Source: Limonium bicolor
Taxonomy: Eukaryota; Streptophyta; Magnoliopsida; Caryophyllales; Plumbaginaceae
DNA: 64,000 bases
Assembly: GCA_023374045.1 (NCBI GenBank)
Contig: CM041780.1
Location: 31,738,337 to 31,802,336 of the forward strand
Reading direction: 5' to 3'
Each line of letters begins with the position of its first letter. Within the stretch, counting starts at the first letter, position 1. A model generated the notes under the pieces. The model saw only the letters and a program-made list of their open reading frames with translations, was not told the DNA's origin and did not search any database. A program made the translations under genes and the position numbers. Shown one piece after another: positions 33,430 through 44,158 of the stretch.

Positions 33430-36400
33430 GACTGAACTACCGAGCTTAGGAAGTACCGAGTTAGGATTTAAGTACTTTGGGTTAAGGGTTGAGTGATAGC
33501 GTGAGAGATACGCTAGTTAGGAACTACTAGTGAATACTGGAAACCTACAGTATCCTTCCCACCCTCCACCATCCCTATTTTATAACTTGGGAAAGAACGC
33601 CAGAGAGATGGAAGTCCTCTCTTACTCGGGAAAACCTGATCTGGCTGTTATTAAGTACCTCTAAAGGTACGGAGAACCTGTCACACGGTAGATCCCGAAA
33701 ACTGGGAATCCCGGAGACGGTCTCCATCTGGACAATGTTAACCGCATTCCATAGCAAAGAATGAAGGATCTTGTGTATAGAGGAATAGAATTTCCGGCAA
33801 CCTGGGTCGACATGCAAAGCAGTCGAGAGTAACCAGCTTGCAACGCACCGACCGTGCAACAGGCAAGAAGTGGATTAGTGAAACCCGAGACGAGTGTCTA
33901 CGGGACCACAGTTGATAAACAATACACCAACAGTGTACCAACCGACAAAGGAACTACAACGTAGTGCCCAAACAAGAGACAAGTCTCAGTAACCACGACA
34001 AGTGCGTGGAACGGGCTACAAAGAGAATACAATACTAAGACAAGGGGGTCTCCCAGAATGGGAAACACCCTAGTTGATGATCGTCATGTGAAGGCAGTGA
34101 GAAGTCACCTAGAAGAGTTATTATCAAGACAGTAAGATCAGTGAGGGCCAACAAGGCCACTGATGACAGTATGGGTAAAAACAATATTGTAACCAGTATG
34201 TGTTAAACCGATAGCCAATTAGCATGGCGCACTTGCCAATAGCAAGTGCTGCTATAACAGGCTGTTCGGGAAATTTATAACCACTGCAAGTACTTAGTAA
34301 AGTACCACGAAGTTAAGTGTGAACATTATAACCATGGAAGGGCTTAACAGCCTGACCTTTGTAATTGGAAGTACACCAGTCAGCAAGAAGCTAGACTTGG
34401 TTAAGGTAAGAAGATGTTGTGAAACCATGAAAATTTTTCTTTAAACCCAGATTTATTCAAACCCTTTTTCCTTCAAAACCAGATTTTCTTTCAAACCAAC
34501 ACTTCTTTCCAACCTTCTTTTAAACCAAACCAGTAAAACCAAAGACAGTTGACAAGGATACAACAATGGATAAACTTTCCCTCGATTAAGTTCGGGAAGT
34601 AAGGAATGAATATTGTCACGGGACAATATAAGGGAGTTGACAACAGAATGCTTCACCTAGGCGTGTGACGGACACTACGAGTGTACCAACTGAATTGTGG
34701 GACGACCGCACTCCGATAGGAGCTTGTGGGCCTGACAGACCTACTTATGGGTTAGTTGGGTAAGTAGTAATGTATCAGTATGATACCCCATATATGTATA
34801 CGAGAAGAGTCCGAAACACGGGAAGTAGTCGACTCCGTCTACGGTCAGCAGTATAAATCAAGCAAGAGCTAAGGATTACAAGGAATAGTTGAAGCTAAGG
34901 AACTCAGTTAAGTTAACGAGACTAAAAGGATTAGTGAATTCCTCTCAAGGAAATGTTTAAGAGTTAGCAAGTGCGAAGGGCACAAACTGTTATGTAAAGA
35001 CATCACATATGTCTTAAGGATCCTTAGGGATAAAACATGTTAGCTGGAACGGTGACCCAGCTTGTACATGGCAAGCAAATGCCTAATGTGGACACATTAA
35101 TGGTGCAATGAATGGGATAAAATTCCCAGAATGAGTACCTACACCCACTAGGAAATGTCGATCGTCACAAAAGAAGATAATAAGCCATTTAAGAACGCAA
35201 ACGGCGTGGCTAATAGAATGTACCAATAAGTGTGAAACAAATGTAAGGCATAACGTAGTAACACCCAGGAGCAACCCTTGAGGGGTGTTCGCATCAACAA
35301 TTGTTGAACAAAATGACATGACAGAAACACAAGGGTTGAAACTAACACCCGTTTAGACATGAGTTGTCAGGAGACGGACTGACAATCCTAAAGGGCATCC
35401 CATGAAAGGAAACGTGATGCAACGACTTATCATGGAGCCCAATATAATATCCAAACCATGTAATATTGTACAGAGAAGTACATGTGTGTGGACAGCCTAA
35501 AATGAGCTCAGCTCAAGGCAAATAAGGCTTATAAGCCATAAGCAAGATATGTTATATAAATTCGATTGATGGTAGAAGTTTATGTTGTATAAGTGAATAG
35601 AGTGGTAAACGAACCACTGCATTAAGAGGGGGGATACCTCTCGAAATTGTGACACCGCAGGAGCGGTAGTTATGTGAATCAAGTTCAAGAAATATGTTAA
35701 GGATGGACAACGTTATTATTGAAAGAGAGCAGTTAGCTTAGTAGTACGTGTGTATAAAGTGAAGCACCTGGCTGAATAATGCCGGCTTGTGACTCGAATT
35801 ATCGATGCTCAAGGAGCATTCGGTAGTCATCCAGATGAATGATGAACCATAATATAAGTATGGGTGTGGAAGTTAATGTGACGGTAAACACGATATAAGC
35901 TGATGTTATACAGGGAGTAAGAGCACGGTGCGCAACAAGCGACTGTTGTATAAGTGTTGTTAAACGAAAACGTAACAGATAAGATCAGTTATGAGTTAAA
36001 CTCAGTGAAGATGCAAGATAATTGATATTAAACAGACTCGGCAGTAAGCCAGTAGCCAGTATTATGAAATACAGCGTGATCATGTGAAATACAGCGTGAA
36101 TTCCATGGCGAATCACATAAGGGATTTACTGTCAAGAGTTTACGCCTCTGCACTCTGTATGACTGAGTGTTTTGGTATTGCACTTGCGCAGTAATGATCG
36201 AGTGGGATAGCTAGGAATTGGAGACACGTTAATTGTGGAGCAATAATGTTATAATGGCCGATGCATAGGAAATGCAAGGCCGCACCAAAAAAGAGTACTT
36301 GTGCAAAACCAAATGTGGAGACATGATTAACAGTAAGTGACTACAGTAGCACTAACCGCCAAATACCGGTATGGAATATACCCCAAATGTTGTAAATAGC

Positions 36401-36940
36401 TGAGAGAGCACTACACACTAGGTAGTAGCTCAATCTCAACCGACAGTAAGTCGGAAGGGAACAGTCAATCATTGTGAAATACATAGTGGTATACAAAGTA
36501 AATTGTTATGGAAGTGGATAGAGAGTGTATAACTCACCGAATTCGCTAACGGTAAGAGATACCACGCGTCGGTTGAGAAACCATTGTTACCGAGATGAAG
36601 GTGACACTTGGGGATGTACAATACAGTACGAATGACAAATGGGGCAATTAAGCCCTACAGTTATTAGAGTTTCGCAGCAGGAACTAGTGAGCCAGTGATT
36701 CAAGCGTTGAATGTACATGGTGAACATGAGTGAATGGCTAATTATTAACGCCTAGAAGCCTAACAGGCCAAAATCGAAACCAACTAAGAGTTTAAACAAA
36801 CTCCAATGAGAATTCTTGGTTTAGGAACTAAACCGCCAATATGGTTAAGATCCTCTAATCAGAATTCGTTGTGTAATGGACCGCGTGGAAGTTAAAACAC
36901 TTCACGACGGCAGAACATTATAAGCTAATGTTTAGTGATT

Positions 36941-36976
36941 GATTACGTGGGCGTAATCCCTTTTAAGGGGGGTAGA
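36941..36976 (+). promoter_or_regulatory. C inner polypurine tract with hairpin
   Basis: GATTACG-TGGG-CGTAATC (36941-36958), then CCTTTTAAGGGGGGTAGAG. It lies 1.36 kb before the 3' LTR, so it is not the LTR-adjacent primer site. Confidence 0.8.
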
Positions 36977-37963
36977 GCGCAAAACCACTTATGTATATTA
37001 CCGTACAAGTGTACGTAGTGTATGTGATTTATATTGTGCATAGCACAAAATTATATTATTGTTTTGATGATTGGTGTGTGTGTTACGTAAACATACACAT
37101 TCATTCATGGTTTAATTGTGGTAATTGCGCACAGAAGATGCGAATACCATTGTGATAAGTGTGTGTGTTTGTTAACAGTTGTGTGTGATAGTACAAGTGG
37201 GGGGAGTAGAGAAACTCCCGGGGGAACAAAAGCCCCGACAGTGTATAAATGTAAAACCAGGTGTTGTATTTTGATAAAATATATGTGTATATATATATAT
37301 ACCTTATAGTGATGCATGAAAGGGCATGATACCGACATAGAACCTAGTGAGAATAAGATTCCCTAGGCAACAGGATTAAAGTGAGTGGAAGTAACTGATA
37401 GACGGAGTTCTATCCTTTGGAGATGTATGATCATGATTAGAATGATTAAAAAGATAGAAAATTGGAAATGAGTGATTTACTTGATGCTTGAAAATGAAGT
37501 GGGAGGTGGAACTTGATTTGCATGTGATCAAGGGAAGCCGAACACAAATTGGGGTGGAAGGATAGTTCGACACTGATGCTGATCACATTAGGGTTGAATG
37601 ATTCTTGAAGCTCCCTATAAGTGGTCATAATTAACCACGCTAAGAAAAGAAGCAAAGAGCTTAAGTTGGACTTGGAGTTGTGTGTGTTTTCAAAAGGATT
37701 TTCAATTGGTATTTATAAAACGTTGATGGATACCTTACATAATTAAAGTCTTCTTACTTGACCTCACAAGGAAATTTTAAACTTAAGTGATTGTTTTGAT
37801 CTCCCAAGGACACGGGGACGGAAGGTGTCCATCGCGACCGGGTTCTGCGGGATCACAGTGTATATCAAGGATATTTTTGATTGCTATACATGCTCTGACA
37901 TGTTGTGTGGTATGTGTAATGAATGTTGTTTTGACTTGGATTTTCTAAAAGTGTATGCTATTA

Positions 37964-38196
37964 AGACCTATGAGTCTAAATGTGTTGTGTTGCATAGACC
38001 TATGTGTCTAGAGACTGTTATGTTATGGGGACCTATGAGTCCAAATGTTGTTATGTTACCCAAGACCAGTGAGTCAAAGGGGTTGTTATGTATGTGTAAG
38101 TGTTGTTAAGATACCCGGACCATAGAGTCCGAGGTTATCATGTGGATATGTTATGTTATGTGTGGATGTGAATGTGTTGCCCGGACCATTAAGTCC
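37964..38196 (+). repeat. Six short hairpins of GGACC...GTCC type in C
   Basis: Units at 37964, 37996, 38029, 38063, 38117 and 38183: AGACCTATGAGTCT, AGACCTATGTGTCT, GGACCTATGAGTCC, a variant, GGACCATAGAGTCC and GGACCATTAAGTCC. The outer base pair switches between A-T and G-C together. Confidence 0.7.
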
Positions 38197-38284
38197 GAGG
38201 TTGTGATGTAAAGTGTGTTTGGTTATGGAAGTTTATTTCCAAGTAATCCCCGTATTCTGATTTAATGATGTGTGGGAAAGTGTG

Positions 38285-38320
38285 AACTTCGAGGACGAAG
38301 TTCTTTTAAGGGGGGTAGAT
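38285..38320 (+). promoter_or_regulatory. C terminal polypurine tract with hairpin
   Basis: AACTTCG-AGGA-CGAAGTT (38285-38302), then CTTTTAAGGGGGGTAGAT directly before the 3' LTR. It matches E base for base except for two compensating changes in the stem. Confidence 0.88.
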
Positions 38321-41300
38321 TGAAATACCCCAAACCTTGATATGTTGCTAAACATTTAAACTATGGTATGTAAAGGCTAAAAAGTGCCTTAGAAACATCA
38401 GTGAACAATTTAAACCACAGTAAATGCAATAAAGCACTAAGATACAGTTTGAGCAAAAACATGCTCTAAGCTGTGAGTGAACTTGGTTAGGACCCAAAGA
38501 GCCTACCAAGACTTAATAACATTTAATTATGATTTAATAAGGCTAAATAAGTCCTTAGGAAACTTTGGTGGACAGTTAAACCAAATAAAACACAAGAAAA
38601 TACCTTAAAGTCAATAAGAGCAAAAATGTGCTCTAAGCTTGGGATAAATTTGTATAAGACCTAATGGTCATAACTATACCTTATAAATATGTTAATGAAC
38701 ATATTAAATCAATTACCAAAGAAAACCAAGCTTGAAAACAAGTTAAAACACAAAAAGTGCTTTAAGGAGTCTTAAAGCACGTTTTTGAAAAATTGTCTTG
38801 TAAATGAGTTTTGAATGGCTAAATGTCCATCATTACTCTTTAATTAACATGTGTACTATATAGTATCACATTTGGGTGGCTATATTAATGGGAAATCAAA
38901 AATTTCACTTCTATGTGCCTTAGCTTGTGAATAGTGATTTTTATAAGCTAGTTTGTAACATATGATGTTATAAGTAATTAAATGAGTCAATAAAGACTAT
39001 ATTACCCTTCTAACTAAATGGTGGCCGGTTTTTGTAGTAGTGAGTCACCAAGTTGTAAAAGAAATCAAATAAGTAAAGTAAAACTTAAAGTAAAGTACTA
39101 TTTTGCTTTATAACATAAATATCTCCAAAAAGCAAACTCATCTTCTCATTTCCTTCTCTTCTTTCATTTCACACGGTTCTTCACCTTCTCCTTTCCTCCA
39201 TTTACGACTTGCAACAGCCCTCTCTTCTCCATCTTCATTTCCTTGCCAAATCCAACTCCATGCTCCAAATCAAATTCTAAGACCATATTTGTCTTAGTTA
39301 GGTCAAGCTCTACACTTCTACCTTTTCAAATCTTCAAGAGCTCAATTTTGGTGCCATGGAGAATCACCATTGATGGAGCTTGAGCTTGTCTTTCCACATA
39401 TATTGTTCTCCTTTGCTTCAAGGTAAGGAAACTCAAAGAAAAATGATGTTTCCTCCATGTTTTCATGTTGACCGAAAATTCACCTCACCATGGTGTATTT
39501 ATCTTGCTTGTTTTAGCTTCATTTGAATCTTCCAAGGGCTAGGAGGAGTCCTCTCTTGATACTTATTCAAGTTCTCTTCCAATTCCAAGGTAAAACAATT
39601 ACCTTAATGTGTTAAAACAATATGTGTAACTAGGGTTTACAATGAGATGAAGCATAATGCTTGAATACTCATTCTTTTATTTGTACATTGTTTAGAAGTT
39701 GACAAGGAACCAAATGCCCTACCGGTTTTACAAGGAAACAAGAAAGAAATTTGTGAGGAAAAGAGGTAAACAAACTATCTCAATGTAGTTTAAATGCCTT
39801 AGGAAAATGAGCTTGATTTGCTTAATAAAATACCTAAGGAGCCAATGGCAAATGAGCTAGTAAAATGCTCTCAAGGAGACTAGTAAAAGAACATATGTAT
39901 CGGTGTATGTATTTGCAGGTCAAAGGCATACTTATGTGGGAAATTCAGTGTTTATGGTTTATGTTATTTAAGGGCCTAAGAGCCATGTTATTTAAGGGCC
40001 TAAGTGCCAAGCAATTTAAGTTATGCACTATATTGTGATGTGGTGCTTAATGTGTGAAGTTTGTGTGTAAAAATGTTCTTGATGGATTTTAGGTGTTCTT
40101 GAATGAAATGAGGTAAAAACCTAAGTGTTTGGATGTGAGTAAATACAAGAGAAGCTATGGCCAAATTTGGAAAAAGGTGTAAGAAGTTCTAAGTGTTTTA
40201 AGTGAGTTTTGGTGAACTAGGAAGTGTTAAAGGTGAATAAATGTTTACTTGAGAAGAAAACATGTATTAAGGTGATTTAGAGTGATGCAAGAATTTAGGT
40301 GTTATCTTGGAAGTTCTAGGAATTCAATGTGTGTTTTGAGGATGTGTTTAAGTCTTGGAGAAGTTTGTTTAAAGTTGGGTAATGTTGATGTACAAGGAAG
40401 AAATGATGTTTAGATAAGGTTTTGAGAAAGGAATTCAAGAAGTTGTGAAAAGAGGATTTGTTTAGTAAGAGGAGATGCTTGGGAGATGATGTTATGAAGG
40501 TGAAGAAGCATTTTAGTGTAGTGGTCATTATAGGTGAAATACCACCTAGAAATCTTAAGGAGAAAACATTCCAAGTGCTAGGAATTTTGTAAGGAGTTTG
40601 TGAATGATAAAATGGTTTTGGTGAGTGATTTAAAGAGTTTAACACATGGATAAAGGCGTGTTTGAAGTGCCCAAATGAGATTAGGGGTACTAGGTTGTAT
40701 GGGGTGAAGTTTGGAGTTGAATGTGAAAAGGAAAACAAAGGTCTGGGGCAGACCGAACTTGCGACCGAACTTGCAAGTTCGGTCGAGCCCAGTTTACCCT
40801 GCGAGAATTGGCTTCTGGAAAAGACCGACCTTGGGGACCGGACTTGCAAGGTCGGTCGGGCCTGTATTTTGAGTACGGATTGAGTTACTGGAAAAGACCG
40901 AACATAGGACCGGATTTGGTAAGTTCGGTCGGGCTAAATTTACAAAGGGGAGAAACTCTCGGGAAAAGACCGAACATAGGACCGGACTTGGTAAGTTCGG
41001 TCGGAGTAGAAAATTTTGACGGAAATGTGTTCTGGAATGGACCGAACTTGGACAAGTTCGGTCGGTAAGGTCGGTCGGACCAAAAATGTTGTTTATGGTT
41101 ATAAAATGATAAGTAATGATGGGGATTGATAGGTAATGATGTTATAAGGTTGTTAAGGACATGTTAGGTGAGTTTTAATGACATTTAAGTGGGTTAAAAG
41201 TTGTATCTAAGTTAACGGGGAAAGTTAAGCATTGGACATTAAATAATCAAGCAAACCCCGATGTTAATAAAAACACATGTGATGTTAACAGTTGTTCGAG

Positions 41301-42934
41301 AATCGCTCGAGGAACATAAGTGGACGTGGTAAAGTGGACTCCGGTGACAGGTATGGTTTTCTTGCAACCTGTGTCCTACCGGATTACACCGGCTTGTATG
41401 CCAATGTGTTTTTCTGTATGTTTGCCACGTTGTAAGATAAAACATGTAATGAGTTTACAGTAATTCATTATTGGCGTGTTCAACTCCGATACCATTTAAC
41501 CTCGGCAGTGTTAACCTTAGTTAACTGAGTCTAGGATCACATGAGAGTTCGGTATTCGGAGTAAACGACCCGAACCATGGGACGTACTAACCACGGCTAT
41601 GCGTGTGTTAAATGTGTGACATGTGTATGTGAATGTAGGGATCTCCCTTGTGTGTCTAACACAGTTGTAATACTGTATGATGTGTAGATGTGATAGACTC
41701 CGTAGTGGGGTTCTAACTAATATCTAAAGTAAGTATGTACTAACAGTAGTGAGGAATCCGGTTTGGCCGGTCGCGCGTTGTTTGGGAGAGGGTATCCTTT
41801 GTAGCCTTACCCTTCTCTTTGTTATGGTTGTTTCCCTCACGGGTTATGATCTCCCATTAGCTTACTCCAAAGCTTAGCTATTCTGACTTATGATCGGTTT
41901 AGGGGGAACATGTGTTTGTGTGGTGTGTTCGGGCCTCCAAACCCGAACCGCCTTAACTTAAGTTACTCGTCCAACTATTAGGACGGTAATGAGTGTTGTT
42001 GTTATTGTATAACGAGCTTATCATGAGACTGGCAACATTCTCTAGGCTCACCAGTGTATAAACAATGTTTGGGTCGGTTCCTAAGAGAACCACTCCCATT
42101 ATGTTATGTATTTTTGTTGTGATGCAGTATCTGTTGCGGTATTATGTTGTGCACGTGGAAACGTGCAAAGTGTTGTTAAGTGTTGTATGTAGTGTATGTT
42201 GTAGGTTGTATAATGTGGAGTGTGTGGATCATGGATACGATTCCCAGTTTGTGATAAGAGACGTTTAAGGATAACCCGATTTAAGGGTATGTGTCGTCTA
42301 TTAAGGAAGTAGCTCCATTAGAGGAGGAACACTCTAGGGATGATGAATACCACGAGTGACTTATTAAGTAAGGATATATTATTCGTTTGTTGAGCCCGTT
42401 GAGGCGAATGTTATGTGATGTGTGTTCACTGTTATATGCATGATTCAAATATAATCAACCGCATGCTAAGACGACAAGTAGTTGTGCGTGGCCCGGTAGC
42501 ATGTGGGCTGCGGGATTACCATACCAGCAAAGGTGCTGAGCCCCTTGGGGGCCACCCTTTCTCTTCTTTTTCTATTTCAGGTACAGAGAGCTGGAAGCCG
42601 TTCGAGAGTAGGACGGGGTAGCCATTGTACATGGGTATTCATTTAAGTGTATATATACAGTAGGTGTAGTAAGACCGAAATTGTTGTTGGCATCAAATTA
42701 TAAATACTCGGTATAGTTGAAAGGTGTATGTGGTTGTTGTGTTAATGGAAAGGGATAGTAATGTGTAGTCGCTCGGAAATTTAGCCCATCAGACCGGTAC
42801 AATGTATGTGTATTAGCCTTGTTAGCCACGTGGGTGGTTAACGGCGTGTAACACCAGCGAGTTGAGTTAATTGATGAGTTGTGTATTCCGCTGCAGATTG
42901 TTGTTATGTATTTGTTGTTGGATGGGGTGTTACA
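38321..42934 (+). repeat. Element C 3' LTR (4,614 bp)
   Basis: Uninterrupted copy, TGAAATACCCC to GGTGTTACA. It has the empty B site at about 38998, the inverted-repeat array at 40751-41083, a TATA-like GTTATAAAATG just after the array, and the double stem-loop at 42524-42553. Open frames such as 40316-40849 (minus) overlap the array and are broken in the 5' copy, so they are not genes. Confidence 0.93.
40751..41083 (+). repeat. C 3' LTR inverted-repeat array (GACCGAAC type)
   Basis: Units at 40763, 40823, 40896, 40968 and 41040. The first is a perfect 22-bp palindrome (40763-40784, arm GACCGAACTTG); the second has 11-bp arms GACCGACCTTG / CAAGGTCGGTC. Spacing is 60, 73, 72 and 72 bp. Confidence 0.9.
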
Positions 42935-42939
42935 TTAAC
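42935..42939. repeat. TSD of element C, right copy (TTAAC)
   Basis: Partner of 17275-17279; the E LTR resumes at 42940. Confidence 0.92.
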
Positions 42940-43879
42940 AAGTGGGTTAGTAACCCCCTCCTTAATCCTCATTTCCTTAATCTCAGTTCCTTACCTTACC
43001 TTAACCTTAGTCTTAATCTTAATCTCAGTATACAAACCTTTCCTGGAAGGGAATGGTTGTAGCTTAATTCGAACCTGGGATTTAGGTGATCCCACCGCAC
43101 CATCTTAATGCCACCTACTCTGGACGGGAGTCCAGCGTAGCTGAGCCGGCAACCCCCTAGGCTACAAGTCCGAAGACAAGTCCTAAGCGGAGGGCGGATC
43201 TGATTCAGATACCGTCCCCCTTTTTCCTTAGCATGCATGCGGAGATCGGGTTTGGTTTTCCCTTTTTTTCCTCACTCAAGTTCCAGTTAGTAGACATCTA
43301 AATCCCATGTGCTAGCTAAGCCTTAACGGGCATTAACCAACAACCATCAAACTTAACTCTTATTATTAACTCAGTAAGTACTAAACTTGGTTAGTAACCA
43401 TCTCAAGTCTCGCGGGTTAGTGTAAAGATAACACAAACACAACGAGAATAAATATAACTGGTTGCATGCTTTATCTTGTTTTAGTCATAGCAATTAAACA
43501 GATAGCACACAAGCCGAGGGACACCTCGTTAGCAAGCAGGTCACAAGAAGGATTGTACCGTTCACCGTCGATCGTTGTTTGTTTAATCTTCTTCGGGGTC
43601 CCAATTCACAAACCTAAAACATTCATTCATTTTTAGGTCATTAGTTATTTGCACCTTACTTAACTCACTTAGTCCCTAGGGATTCCCATTCAATAACCTC
43701 TCAAGTCTTTGCCTCTTAGCTTACAACTTAACTTTAAACATTAAAACTTATACTTAATCTTAACTTAATTCCTTAAGTTCTTAGGGTCCTAATCATTACC
43801 ACCCTACCAAAGGTATACCTTATTACCTATTACCATTCTTAGAATTCAAAATTTTCTCTTTTTTTTTAAGTGTTAAGGG

Positions 43880-44158
43880 TCGACCGACCCACCGACCGAC
43901 CCAACCCCTGGGTCGGTCCGTCCCAGAAACCTTTCCGTCTTTTGAAACCCATCCGACCGACCCAGAGCTAGACCGACCGACCCAAACCCTCTGGGTCGGT
44001 CCATTACAGAACCCATTTCCTACGTTAAATTTTTGCCCGACCGACCCAAAGCTAAGCCGACCGACCCAAACCCTCTGGGTCGGTCCAGTCCAGAGACATT
44101 CCGGCTGGCTCAACATGGCCCGACCGACCCAAAACTGGGTCGGACCCTGGGTCGGTCC
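43880..44158 (-). repeat. E LTR inverted-repeat array (GACCGACCC type)
   Basis: Four units with GACCGACCC arms and GGGTCGGTCC partners, the latter starting at 43910, 43993, 44077 and 44149. It lies 2.35-2.63 kb into the LTR (sense), the same place as in C and D. The surrounding LTR (42940-43880 and 44160-46509) has no gene. Confidence 0.88.

Larger units (their letters stand above)
33397..38320 (+). other. C non-coding internal domain, rich in stem-loops
   Basis: 4,924 bp with no gag, protease, RT or integrase motif in any frame. It aligns to D (12936-16726) and reversed F. Conserved stem-loops: 33807-33826 (TCGAC arms, inner loop AAA instead of TGA in D), 34229-34249 (GCACTTGC arms, loop CAATA), 34611-34630 (ATATTGTC arms, loop ACGG), 35654-35667 (ACCGC arms, loop AGGA). 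The first half is what D also keeps; the last 1.3 kb (37000-38320) follows an inner polypurine module. Short frames (for example 37825-38109) are not supported by the relatives. Confidence 0.78.
17280..42934 (+). mobile_element. Element C: complete long-LTR, pol-less (LARD-like) retrotransposon
   Basis: Both LTRs, the PBS, two polypurine modules and the TSD are present. The LTRs are about 4.59 kb (5', once B is removed) and 4.61 kb (3'); the internal domain is 4,924 bp and has no gag or pol. C lies in the LTR of E and is itself interrupted by B. Its LTR ends and last 36 internal bases nearly match those of E, which fits mobilisation by E-type proteins. Outside one patch of indels (30640-31000) the two LTRs differ by only a few substitutions per kb by hand comparison. 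Confidence 0.92.

Noticed and set aside
37825..38109. Cys-rich 94-residue open frame in C
   Set aside because: It tracks the short hairpin repeats and TGT-rich sequence; no counterpart in F, and the part is missing from E.
40316..40849. 177-residue minus-strand open frame in the C 3' LTR
   Set aside because: The 5' LTR copy is broken over the same stretch and part of the frame is the inverted-repeat array; no family resemblance.
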